Shown here in pieces: positions 51,777 to 60,131 of a stretch of 64,000 nucleotides of DNA. The stretch is taken from NCBI GenBank assembly GCA_016716765.1, contig JADJVA010000025.1, positions 558,001 to 622,000 on the forward strand, read 5' to 3'. The notes under the pieces were generated by a model, which had not been told where the DNA came from, made no database searches, and saw only the letters and a list, made by a program, of their open reading frames with translations. Position 1 is the first letter of the stretch, and the number at the start of each line of letters is the position of its first letter. The stretch is from Bdellovibrionales bacterium (GTDB lineage Bacteria > Bdellovibrionota > Bdellovibrionia > Bdellovibrionales > UBA1609). Both the position numbers and the translations under genes were made by a program.

Positions 51777-53263
51777 GTGAACGCTAGGTTCTCAGGGATT
51801 TGTGGCTTCCGGTCTCTTTTGCGCGTGGCACTGGGTCTTTTTCTCGTTTTTCCAGTTCTTGTCATCATTGGCTTTGCAAAATCTTGGAATTGGCCCGATC
51901 ACGCCGAATTGCTTGAGTCTCTTTCCTTTACGATGATTCAGGCATTTCTCAGTTCTTTGTTTGCAATGATCTTGGGATCGGTCGGGGCATTGGGGCTTAT
52001 CTCCTTCTCAAAGGGGAAGTTGCGATCTGTCTCAGAAGTCTTCGCTCTCCTTCCCAGCCTTCTTCCTCCTCTGTTTGTGATTTTGCCATTCTTGAATATC
52101 GCTTCATTTTTCACTTTGAGCCATTTGGGCTGTGGGGAATTGTGAGCGTCAATGTTTTGATGAATCTCGGCCTTACTTCTGTTGTCTTAGCTCGAGTGAT
52201 TGAATCGAAGCTAGGTCCCATGATCGAGTTGAGTTGGATTGAGGGGGCTTCTCGGTGGAAGATGCTTCAGAGCGGAGTTTTCTCCTATTTGCGAACCGAT
52301 CTTATTTCTTTGTCTTTTTATCTGTTCACTCTTTTTTTTGCGAGCTTCTCGATTCCCCTGATTCTCGGCAGTTCAGAGGGGGTTACACTTGAAGTATTGA
52401 TTTACGAAAAAATTCGTTTGAGTGGAGACTGGTCTCAGGCCGTCTTGTTAGGACTCTTACAGATATTTATTTTATTTTTTTTCTCGTTTGGGGTTAGGCA
52501 AAATTTTACAGGGAAAATCAGTCGTCAGCCCAATCTGACAGGCTTGCGTGCTCCTTCTCTTTTTGGAATCCCTTTATTTGTGAGCCTCTTTTTAGTTGGG
52601 GGTCAGTTTTTTGGATTGATCCGTGGTTGGGGTTACCTGTTGAACTCCCCTGTTCTTTTGGCGGAGCTACCCCTGCTGTTGGGTGGAACCTTGATCGTCG
52701 GGATTGGAACAGGACTGCTGGTGCTCATTCTTCTCATGTTGGTTGCGGGCTTAAGTCCCCACCTTGGTTTGGATCGCTTTTTGGTTGGCTACACGGCGCC
52801 GAGCACGGTGCTAACGGGGTTTGCCTTCTTGCTTTTGGGTGTTGAAGGTTGGCTCGGTATTCATCTTTCACTGATCTGCGGTTTGGCCCTTCTTGTGGTT
52901 CCATCCTTGTATCGAATGCTGGCAAGAGGACTTCTCGTGGCCATTCAGAATCAAGTGATTGTCGCTCGCTTAGGGGGAGCGGGATGGTGGGCCATTTTTG
53001 ACAAAATTGTTTTTCCTCAGATTTGTCGGCAGTTTTGGTGGTTGGCTGGAATGAGTTCGCTTTGGGCTTGTGGTGATTATGCACTTTCCTCTTTGGTCGT
53101 CGAAAACAATACAACTTTGGCTCTTGCGATTAAGGGCTATATGACTTCTTATCATTTGGATTTAGCAACAGCTCTCAATTCTATTTTACTGGTTGTCGGA
53201 ATGAGCTGCTTATTGGGGTTTGGAGGCTTGGGCCGTGTCTGTCGTACAGAATCTTTTTCGTGA
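51777..53263 (+). pseudogene. ThiP-like ABC transporter permease, frameshifted
   Basis: Together the two frames give about 495 residues with about ten to twelve helices and two EAA-type loops (EGASRWKMLQSGVFSYLR and ARLGGAGWWAIFDKIVFP), the fused double-permease layout of ThiP/FbpB. The first frame ends at 52145 with SHLGCGEL; one base more near 52124-52129 (a TTTGGG run) would instead read LGLWGIVSVNVLMN and continue smoothly into the second frame. A one-base deletion or a consensus error is likely. Two separate half-permeases overlapping by 4 bases is a less likely alternative. The 3' end overlaps the ATPase gene. Confidence 0.8.
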
Positions 53264-53867
53264 TTATGGCAATTTTCAAGTTGAGATTCCTGAATGGAAG
53301 ATTTCTGATCAGGGAATCACCGCTCTTTGGGGGCCCTCAGGGGCCGGTAAAACTTCGATCTTTCGACTGATGATCGGTCTTGAGCCCTGTCCCGGGATGC
53401 GTTGGATATTTGAAGACCTTGATTTAGCCCAGCTTCCCATGTCGGCCAAGAGACTGGGGGTGGTCTTTCAGTCCTATGATCTTTTTCCTCACATGACAGC
53501 AGAACAAAACGTCCAATTTTCGCAAGAGGCGAGAAAAATTCCAAAATCAGAGAGAGCTCAAGATCTGGAGCACTTGAAAAATTCTTTGAGTCTCGAAAAC
53601 TGTTGGCAGCGAAAGGCTCAGCTTCTTTCGGGAGGGGAGCAGCAGCGAGTTGCCATTGCCCGGGCCTTGGCGGGGCGCCCTCGATTTTTGTTTTTAGATG
53701 AACCCTTTTCGGCCCTAGACACAGACCTTAGGGCAGAAGCCCGCGAGCTTGTGAAGCGAGTGATCGGTGAATTCAAAGTACCGAGTTTATTGATTACTCA
53801 TGACAAAGAGGACATTCAGGCGATGGATGCGGTGGTTGTGAGGGTTGAAAAGGGGAGGTTGGTTTAA
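53235..53867 (+). CDS. thiamine-type ABC transporter ATPase
   Basis: A 210-residue nucleotide-binding protein, ThiQ-like in size. Walker A is GPSGAGKTS, the Q-loop VVFQSYDLFPHMT, the signature LSGGEQQRVAIARAL, Walker B FLFLDEPFSALD and the H-loop ITHDKED. There is no C-terminal regulatory domain. The start is a GTG at 53235 with GGAGG about 9 bases upstream, inside the permease 3' end. Its stop TAA is part of the outer end of repeat E. Confidence 0.87.
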   Translation: MSVVQNLFRDYGNFQVEIPEWKISDQGITALWGPSGAGKTSIFRLMIGLEPCPGMRWIFEDLDLAQLPMSAKRLGVVFQSYDLFPHMTAEQNVQFSQEARKIPKSERAQDLEHLKNSLSLENCWQRKAQLLSGGEQQRVAIARALAGRPRFLFLDEPFSALDTDLRAEARELVKRVIGEFKVPSLLITHDKEDIQAMDAVVVRVEKGRLV

Positions 53868-54096
53868 GGGGGCTAGCTTGGTGATGGTTGTTCCAGACAG
53901 ACTCCAGGGGTGCCTTGCTGAACCAAAGCTCAGGCATTCAGGATCTTCAAACATGCGTCCGGCAGCAGCGCTCCCTTCGTGAGCACTGCACCAAGCCGAA
54001 CTCGATCCTGAATGCCTGAGCTTTGGTTCAGCAAGGCAGCCTTAGAGTTTGAAACAACAAATTCACCGAAGGCCTGCAAGCTGGCGCTGTATTAAA
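53864..54096 (-). repeat. intergenic hairpin repeat, copy E
   Basis: Core on the minus strand. Arms GCTGAACCAAAGCTCAGG and CCTGAGCTTTGGTTCAGC pair perfectly, and the inner GCATTCAGGATC pairs with GATCCTGAATGC, where other copies have GGGTTCAGGATC facing GATCCTGGACTC: paired changes on both arms. Outer ends are diverged from the other copies. The TTTAA at its start contains the thiQ-like gene's stop codon. Confidence 0.9.
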
Positions 54097-54102
54097 GACG
54101 AA

Positions 54103-54133
54103 AAAAAAGGCGGCCTTTTGAGCCGCCTTTTTT
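54103..54133. terminator. bidirectional intrinsic terminator
   Basis: A-rich left side AAAAAAGGCGGC and right side GCCGCCTTTTTT pair around a 7-base loop (CTTTTGA). A T run follows the stem on both strands, so it can end transcription of the minus-strand barrel gene (stop at 54163) and of the plus-strand ABC operon. Confidence 0.88.
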
Positions 54134-54162
54134 GTTTTCGCTCTTTAGCGAAAAAGATGTCA

Positions 54163-55050
54163 CTAGAACATGAATCGACCGGCAACATTGAGTGAAAGAT
54201 CAGAACTTGAATCAACGTCCGTTTCACCAACGCTGCTGGAAGCCCGCTGTGACCATTTGAGATCGCCAATGACCGTGGCAGCTTCGGAGAAACGATAGGG
54301 GCTGTAAACTCCAAGACCCATCATGTTGAAACCGTTAGCGGCAACTGTAGAACCAGTTTTTGTCTCAGCGGTAGACGAGTAAAAGGCCTCAAAACCGACA
54401 GCACCCATTTCGTGAGGGATTTCATAAAAGACGCCCAATTTCGTTGCTTCGCCGCCTTTGTACTTAGTTGCGGCGGCTGCACCTTTTACTTTCACGGATT
54501 TTTCACCCAGTAGAAAATCAGTGGAGAGCTTGGTTCCAAGCACATGAGAACCCATCAGCCACTGATAACCAGCCCAAGGACGAAGTGAGTTTCCGCCAGA
54601 CATGGCATCTTCTTCTTTATTTGCGTTGTCAATTTGCTTTTCACTTGGACTGAAATAGAGCTCGGCTCCGTAGTGCATGCTGCTGCCCTCGACGAAGGCA
54701 TAGCGGCCTTTTGCAAAGATCTGAATGTCTTGCAGACCTTTGGTGTCGGTCTCTGCAGTTCCAACTTCCTGTTTGCTGGTAGTATAGCCGAGATTGGCGC
54801 CGACGGCGTACATCTCGGTGAGTCCACGCTCATAAGCCAAGTTGAGATTTTGGCCTGTGGTATCAGTCTTAGTTGTTGCTCCACTCACTTTGCCTTTTAC
54901 TGAATTGCTATTGCTGTTGTAGTTCAGTGCAGGAGTGAGAACGTTTGCATCTGTATCTGCCTGATAAAAGTACTCGGATTTGATGTCGGTTGTTGCATGA
55001 GCAGCAAGGGTCAAACCCAAAGCCGCAAGTGTTGCTGTGAGAGATTTCAT
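54163..55050 (-). CDS. outer-membrane beta-barrel protein
   Basis: A 295-residue exported protein. The signal peptide MKSLTATLAALGLTLAAHAT is clear, the mature part has regularly alternating strands (GQNLNLAYERGLTEMYAVGA, MHYGAELYFSP, AVGFEAFYSST), and it ends with GRFMF, the terminal Phe recognised by the BAM machinery. No specific family; a small porin or structural barrel. AAGGAG precedes the ATG and an intrinsic terminator follows the stop, so it is a strongly defined single transcription unit. Confidence 0.83.
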   Translation of the reverse strand: MKSLTATLAALGLTLAAHATTDIKSEYFYQADTDANVLTPALNYNSNSNSVKGKVSGATTKTDTTGQNLNLAYERGLTEMYAVGANLGYTTSKQEVGTAETDTKGLQDIQIFAKGRYAFVEGSSMHYGAELYFSPSEKQIDNANKEEDAMSGGNSLRPWAGYQWLMGSHVLGTKLSTDFLLGEKSVKVKGAAAATKYKGGEATKLGVFYEIPHEMGAVGFEAFYSSTAETKTGSTVAANGFNMMGLGVYSPYRFSEAATVIGDLKWSQRASSSVGETDVDSSSDLSLNVAGRFMF

Positions 55051-55340
55051 ACCAAAGTCTCCTTTTTATAACGTAAGGGTAAAAACCCGTTTTTAATATC
55101 TGGATCGCCGGATCAGGGTTATTCATCTTTTGTCTGTCATCAACTGATTTCGTACAAAGAAAAGAGGCGTCAAACAAAGGTCTAGCCAGAATGGGACTAA
55201 ATGTAGGCAAAAAACCACAATCATGTGACAGATTGTCCATCTGTTATGTACTGGCCCACGAGGATGTTGGTGAGGCGGACTTAAATCCCATGAGTTGGCG
55301 AGGTATTTTCCTCTCTCAGGTCGTTCGAAAGTTTCTTTAC
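55051..55340. other. intergenic gap upstream of the barrel gene
   Basis: Holds the leader and promoter of the barrel gene. A GGGTAAAAACCC-type inverted sequence near 55067-55080 sits in the leader. No gene recognised. Confidence 0.4.
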
Positions 55341-55564
55341 TTTAATATAGTGGCTGGCCCACAAGCCTTGGGTGAATCTGTTGTATCCAAGACACACGGA
55401 GCCGGCTGACTAAATCTCAGGATTTCAGGATCGAGTTCGGCTTGGTGCAGTGCTCACAAAGGGAGCGCTGCTGCCGGACGCATGTTTGAAGATCCTGGAC
55501 TCCTGAGATTTAGTTCAGCAAGGCTCCCGTGGAGTCTGGAACAACAATCAAGCAGGCCAGTTTA
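55341..55564 (+). repeat. intergenic hairpin repeat, copy F
   Basis: Core on the plus strand. Left end TTTAATATAGTGGCTGG, arms GGCTGACTAAATCTCAGG with CCTGAGATTTAGTTCAGC, core with AAAGGG in the apical part as in copy D, right end GCAGGCCAGTTTA. It finishes 12 bases from the stop codon of the adenosine deaminase-family gene. Confidence 0.92.
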
Positions 55565-55575
55565 CACCTGTTAAA

Positions 55576-56595
55576 TTAATTTTTGGCAATCGGACGAGGC
55601 CAGACCTTTTGCTTTTTCTCTTGATTGATAAAACTCGCCTGTGCGGCAATATCATTGCATCGGTCAAACTCCGCCTTTGTAAAGTGGTGATGGGTGAGAA
55701 GAGTTTGATATTCGTGAACGAGGTCAATATTAAAGATCCCTGGGTCATCGGTATTGATTGTCGTTAAAACTCCAGCTTCCATTATCTTTCTGATGGGATG
55801 TTCTGCCAAAGAAGGAACGGCCTGGGTCAGCCAATTGGAAGTTGGGCAAAGTTCGAGAGGAATTTGATTTCGAGCGAGATAATCCATTATTTCTGGGTCG
55901 CGATAAACCTGAACTCCATGGCCAATTCGCTTCGCGCCCAGGTGCTCAATGGCTTCTTTCACATAACGAGGGGCCTTTGGCAGATTGGCTTCACCACTGT
56001 GAACCGTGATACCGAGTCCCGCCTTTGCGGCCAAATGAAAAAAGGGAGCAAAGGGTTTTGAATCAAAACCTTCTTCATTGTCAGCGAGATCGAGACCTAC
56101 AAAGCTGTCTTTGTTTTCGATGGCAAATTGAGTGACAAGTTCAGCTTCTTTGACGGGTAAAATTCTTTGGATAATACAAATCAAGCCAACGGCCATGGGG
56201 AGTTCTTTCGTCGCTCGATTCATCCCTTTGAAAATGGCATCGTGAATGTTCTGGAACGACATGTCTTCATGGCCTTGGCGCACAAATGTGGGGGAGTAGC
56301 GCAATTCAAGAATACGGATTCCTTCGATATGAAAGGCGTCGAAACAGCACTCATATGTGATTCTCTCAAGAACTTCAGGAGAATTTAATAGGACCTGAGT
56401 GTCCAAAAACTTGTTAAGAACGGCGCCCAGGTTGGTCATGGGCTCTGTGATCAAAAAACGCTCGGCAAAAACCTGATCATTGGGGATCTTGATTCCGCTG
56501 TGCGGGGCAAGTTCTCGGAGAGTCGAGTGACGAAGGCTCAACTCGAGGTGGCGGTGAAGATCAACTTTTGGCATTTCTTGTATATTCATTTGCAT
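55576..56595 (-). CDS. adenosine/adenine deaminase family protein
   Basis: A 339-residue metal-dependent hydrolase deaminating adenosine or a related purine. The zinc ligands and catalytic residues are in KVDLHRHLELS, TVHSGEANL (His and catalytic Glu), KRIGHGVQ and INTDDPGIFN (two Asp). The usual LEGS of true adenosine deaminases reads LELS here, so the substrate may differ (adenine or a modified nucleoside). The start is uncertain: ATG 56595 or 56589; neither has a strong ribosome site. It is divergent from the transketolase gene. Confidence 0.85.
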   Translation of the reverse strand: MQMNIQEMPKVDLHRHLELSLRHSTLRELAPHSGIKIPNDQVFAERFLITEPMTNLGAVLNKFLDTQVLLNSPEVLERITYECCFDAFHIEGIRILELRYSPTFVRQGHEDMSFQNIHDAIFKGMNRATKELPMAVGLICIIQRILPVKEAELVTQFAIENKDSFVGLDLADNEEGFDSKPFAPFFHLAAKAGLGITVHSGEANLPKAPRYVKEAIEHLGAKRIGHGVQVYRDPEIMDYLARNQIPLELCPTSNWLTQAVPSLAEHPIRKIMEAGVLTTINTDDPGIFNIDLVHEYQTLLTHHHFTKAEFDRCNDIAAQASFINQEKKQKVWPRPIAKN

Positions 56596-56795
56596 CAGAT
56601 TAGAGGCCGTGATCTCAAGGCTCAAGGGAGAAATAATAACACAATGAGTCAAACGGTATCCTGGACAGCTATAATTGGTAAATAGCTGGATTCTTACCTG
56701 AGAATTGTCTATTAAAAATCTGCAATTCTGAATGATCCGGTGGTGTGTCCCTGTTTCACTGATATTTATTTTAATTTAAAACCAAAGGCGAATTC

Positions 56796-58856
56796 ATGTC
56801 TCAATCGAAGTTGACTCCCATTCCTCTCAAGAACCTTCTGGCTCCAACTCCACAAGGAACTCCTCAATGGCCACTTCAAATCAGCCTTAAAAATGGCGAA
56901 AAAGTCGAAATGGTAGATCCCCGGTCAACCCGTGCCCTGGTTTCACTGATGGACATGCAGGCTGTGTTGGGAGGAGCCGCCAGCCATTTTGGCGGGCCAT
57001 CGGCTTTCGCAGAATTGATGGGGGCCGTTTATGGTCTTGTTTTTCATCGCTCTCGAAAATCTGGGGTACCGTGGCATGAAGTGGCCCACATCATCAATGA
57101 TGCGGGACACTGTGAGAATGGGATTTATGCTCTCAAGGCCAACTATCATTTTGCAGACCTCAATCTAACTAAACTCAAGGGATTTCGCTCGATCGAGAGC
57201 AAGTTAACAGGTCACGGAGAGTCTCATCTCTTTCCGGAGGGAGTTTATCTTTCGAACGGCCCTCTGGGGTCCAGTCTTCCTCAGGCGCAAGGCTTGGCCT
57301 ATGCTGATTGTCTGGCAGAAAAGAGACGCTTAACTTTTGCTGCAATATCCGATGGTGCTTGCATGGAGGGCGAGGCGCGCGAGGCTTTGGCCGCGATCCC
57401 GGGACTAGCGAAAATTGGAAAAATGGCCCCCTTTATTTTGGTGATCAGCGACAATAACACAAAACTGACGGGTCGAATTGATGCAGATTCTTTTAGCATG
57501 CAGCCGACTTTTGATTCGCTGGACGACTTGGGCTGGAAGGTCCTTCGCTTAACAGATCCTCACAATCTTCAGAATTGTGTGAGTCTCCTCGAAGAAGCCA
57601 TGCAAACAGCAGAGAGTGATCCTCGGCAGCCGATTGCGATCATCGCCAAGACAATCAAGGGCTATGGAGTCAAAAAAGTGGAGGAGAGCTCCAGCGGCGG
57701 ACATGGGTTTCCTTTAACGGAGGCGAAGGATCTGAAAGCCTTCATTGAGGAGATTTACAGTGGAGCCAAAGTTCCGGAGGAATTTTTAGAATGGGCCCAG
57801 GAAATGGTCCAGCAACAACAGCAGCAAAAAGATAAAAAAGCTGCAGTTTCCAATTCATCCCCCGCTCCAGTTGTTCCGAGCGAAAAAATTCAAAAAGGTG
57901 TCAGTCAAGCTCTCATCAAGAAACGAAAAGAAGGTCTTCCTCTTTTTTCAATTTCTTCGGATCTTGCCGGATCAACAGGGGTTCGTGACTTTCAGAAGGC
58001 CTTTCCAGAGTGCACTCAAGATGTGGGGGTTGCCGAGTCCAATATGATCAGCATGGCCGCCGGTCTCTCAAAGGAAGGCTTTATTCCGGTTGTCGACACC
58101 TTTGCGCAATTCGGTGTCACAAAGGGAGCTTTGCCATTGACGATGGCCTCTTTGTCCCAGGCTCCCGTCATTGCCTTTTTTTCTCATACGGGCTTTCAGG
58201 ATGCCGCTGATGGAGCTTCCCATCAGGCCTTGAGTTGGCTTTCGATGACAGCTTCAATTCCTGATGTGGAGTGCTATGCGCTGACCTGCAGTGATGAGGC
58301 CGAGGCCTTGGTCACTCAGGCTATCGACCGCTTTGTGACTATGAGAAGGGCTGGAGAAGTTCCGCCATCGACTCTCTTCTTTTTGGGACGCGAAAACTTT
58401 CCGTTGAACTATGGCTTGGAGCCCACTTCGTATCGTTTGGGACAGGGGCAACTGATTTATGAAAGCGAAAAAACAGCGGGGTCAAAAAAAGTGGTTACAA
58501 TTTGTGCGGGAGGTTCTTTGCTTTCTCAGGCCCTGAAGGCGGCCAAAGAGCTCGAGGCACTGGGAATCAGGAGCTCGGTGGTGAATCCCTCTTGCTTGAA
58601 TAAGCCGGACCTCGCTTTGTTTGCAGATTGTCTTCGTTTGAGTGAAGGACGCTTGATTACAGTTGAAGATCATCAATTGGTAGGAGGCATGGGGGCTATT
58701 CTAGTCCAATCTCTCCTTTTGCGAGGAATTGATTTGAAACTCAAATCAATCGGAGTTCAAGGTGGTTTTGGACAGAGTGGATATCAGGCCGGTCAACTTT
58801 ATCAGAAGCACGGAATGGACGCGAAGGCGATCGTGCAAGCGGCCCTGGAAATTTGA
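56796..58856 (+). CDS. tkt: transketolase
   Basis: A 686-residue thiamine diphosphate enzyme of the pentose phosphate pathway. The cofactor motif is ISDGACMEGEAREAL...VISDNN (about 187-222), followed by the pyrimidine-binding domain with VGVAESNMISMAAGLSKEGF and FFSHTGFQDAADGASHQ, and a C-terminal domain with VTICAGGSLLSQALKAAKEL. The sequence is somewhat diverged, and a Gln/Lys-rich linker (about 335-365) joins the first two domains, so a transketolase-like enzyme with other donors cannot be ruled out. Its TGA overlaps the next ATG. Confidence 0.85.
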   Translation: MSQSKLTPIPLKNLLAPTPQGTPQWPLQISLKNGEKVEMVDPRSTRALVSLMDMQAVLGGAASHFGGPSAFAELMGAVYGLVFHRSRKSGVPWHEVAHIINDAGHCENGIYALKANYHFADLNLTKLKGFRSIESKLTGHGESHLFPEGVYLSNGPLGSSLPQAQGLAYADCLAEKRRLTFAAISDGACMEGEAREALAAIPGLAKIGKMAPFILVISDNNTKLTGRIDADSFSMQPTFDSLDDLGWKVLRLTDPHNLQNCVSLLEEAMQTAESDPRQPIAIIAKTIKGYGVKKVEESSSGGHGFPLTEAKDLKAFIEEIYSGAKVPEEFLEWAQEMVQQQQQQKDKKAAVSNSSPAPVVPSEKIQKGVSQALIKKRKEGLPLFSISSDLAGSTGVRDFQKAFPECTQDVGVAESNMISMAAGLSKEGFIPVVDTFAQFGVTKGALPLTMASLSQAPVIAFFSHTGFQDAADGASHQALSWLSMTASIPDVECYALTCSDEAEALVTQAIDRFVTMRRAGEVPPSTLFFLGRENFPLNYGLEPTSYRLGQGQLIYESEKTAGSKKVVTICAGGSLLSQALKAAKELEALGIRSSVVNPSCLNKPDLALFADCLRLSEGRLITVEDHQLVGGMGAILVQSLLLRGIDLKLKSIGVQGGFGQSGYQAGQLYQKHGMDAKAIVQAALEI

Positions 58857-59830
58857 TGAAGTCACAGGGCCGGACATTATTTATCCATACGGCCAATCTG
58901 GGTGATGTTGTTTCTGCGGCGTCTGTGGTCACGGGGGCGGCCCTTCAGGGTCCCGTTGATATTTTCTTAAGAAAAGCTTTTCGTGGACTTTTTATCGGAG
59001 AGCACAATATCACAGAGGTCGACGAAACAAGCTTGGCTTCTCAATATGAAAGGGTGATTGATCTTGATTCCTCGTCGGTGAGCCGAGCTTTGGTAAAAAA
59101 AATTAAGTCGAGAGAAAAAATTGGCCGATATCAAAATTGGATTCGGCGCTTGAAGTATTCAAACATTTATACGAGACAGTTTTCAAAGAATTCTTATGGT
59201 CATATTGTGAAAGACTATCGTCCCATTGTTCAACATTTGGGTTGCGATCCAAACAAAAACCCAAGTCTCTCTGCAATTCCTTTGAACACAGAATTGAACG
59301 AGTGGTTTGTTCACCATGGGAAGGATCGAACCGGGATGGTGGTCGTTCATGTCGAAGCCTCAAATCCGATTCGGTCTTTGCCTGAATCTCTGGTCTTAGA
59401 AATTATTGCGGGTCTAACAAAGAAAAATAGATGGGTGTTGCTGTTAGGGACCTCCACTATCGCTCTTGAGGCGCTCAAAAAAAAGGCGGACGGCAAGGCC
59501 GCCTATCTTCCGTTTAGCATTTTTGAGTTGAAGGCAATATTGCCCAAGGCGGAGTTATTTATCGGCCCTGATAGTGGTCCTATGCATTTGGCGGCTGCTT
59601 TGGGAGTCCCTTGTCTGGGAGTCTATGGGCCTACGTTAGCGAAGGAATATGCGCCATTGAGCTTGAGCCTTGGCTTGGGTTTGGGAGTCAGGTCAGTTGA
59701 GCGCGAGTTTTCTTGCCGGCCATGTAACCAAAATCGCTCGTGCCCCTTCGACAGGAAATGTTTGAACGTGATCAGAGCCGAAGAAGTCCTAGACCTGGCA
59801 GAACAGCTCGCCTGTCCCTCTAAGGCTTAG
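58856..59830 (+). CDS. glycosyltransferase family 9 (heptosyltransferase-like)
   Basis: A 324-residue GT9-type enzyme, as in lipopolysaccharide heptosyltransferases. The N-terminal RTLFIHTANLGDVVSAASVV and the C-terminal FIGPDSGPMHLAAALGVPCL and GVYGPT motifs are typical. A late Cys cluster (FSCRPCNQNRSCPFDRKC) resembles the C-x-x-C region of many heptosyltransferases. The ATG at 58856 overlaps the transketolase TGA (TGATG); sedoheptulose phosphate from transketolase feeds heptose synthesis, a possible logic for the coupling. Confidence 0.82.
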   Translation: MKSQGRTLFIHTANLGDVVSAASVVTGAALQGPVDIFLRKAFRGLFIGEHNITEVDETSLASQYERVIDLDSSSVSRALVKKIKSREKIGRYQNWIRRLKYSNIYTRQFSKNSYGHIVKDYRPIVQHLGCDPNKNPSLSAIPLNTELNEWFVHHGKDRTGMVVVHVEASNPIRSLPESLVLEIIAGLTKKNRWVLLLGTSTIALEALKKKADGKAAYLPFSIFELKAILPKAELFIGPDSGPMHLAAALGVPCLGVYGPTLAKEYAPLSLSLGLGLGVRSVEREFSCRPCNQNRSCPFDRKCLNVIRAEEVLDLAEQLACPSKA

Positions 59831-60090
59831 CTTTTATTTGAGGTCGTTTTTTCTTTCTTTGAAGAAAAAGAATCAGATACATCTTGTGAATAATCTGAAC
59901 CTTGGTTTTCTTCGACTTGATGTTTTTTAATGGATTGAGTGACGTCAATTTCTGGCTCCTCAGAAAGAGCTTTCTTAAAATTGCGAACACCTTCACCCAA
60001 GGATTTACCGATTTTTGGAATCTTATTTGGCCCAAAAAGAACCACGAGAATAAGAACAATAATGAGTATGTGCAGAAATGAAAAACCCAT
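59827..60090 (-). CDS. tatA: twin-arginine translocase subunit TatA/TatE
   Basis: An 87-residue protein with one N-terminal helix (FLHILIIVLILVVLF), the hinge FGPNKIPKIGKSLGEG and an amphipathic helix VRNFKKALSE, then an acidic/polar tail: the TatA architecture. It forms the pore of the Tat system for folded proteins. No tatC adjoins. AAGGAA precedes the ATG. Its 3' end overlaps the convergent glycosyltransferase gene by 4 bases. Confidence 0.9.
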   Translation of the reverse strand: MGFSFLHILIIVLILVVLFGPNKIPKIGKSLGEGVRNFKKALSEEPEIDVTQSIKKHQVEENQGSDYSQDVSDSFSSKKEKTTSNKS

Positions 60091-60131
60091 AAAAAAATTC
60101 CTTCTTTAATTTTGTTTCGAGGCAGATAGAT

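Noticed and set aside
55191..55409. Open frame running into repeat F
   Set aside because: It crosses from spacer into the repeat, with no ribosome site or similarity.
7426..55564. Hairpin repeats as CRISPR or as integron attC sites
   Set aside because: Copies are dispersed, about 200 bp long and without regular spacers, so not CRISPR; there is no integrase gene, no cassette array and no conserved GTTRRRY-type ends, so not attC.
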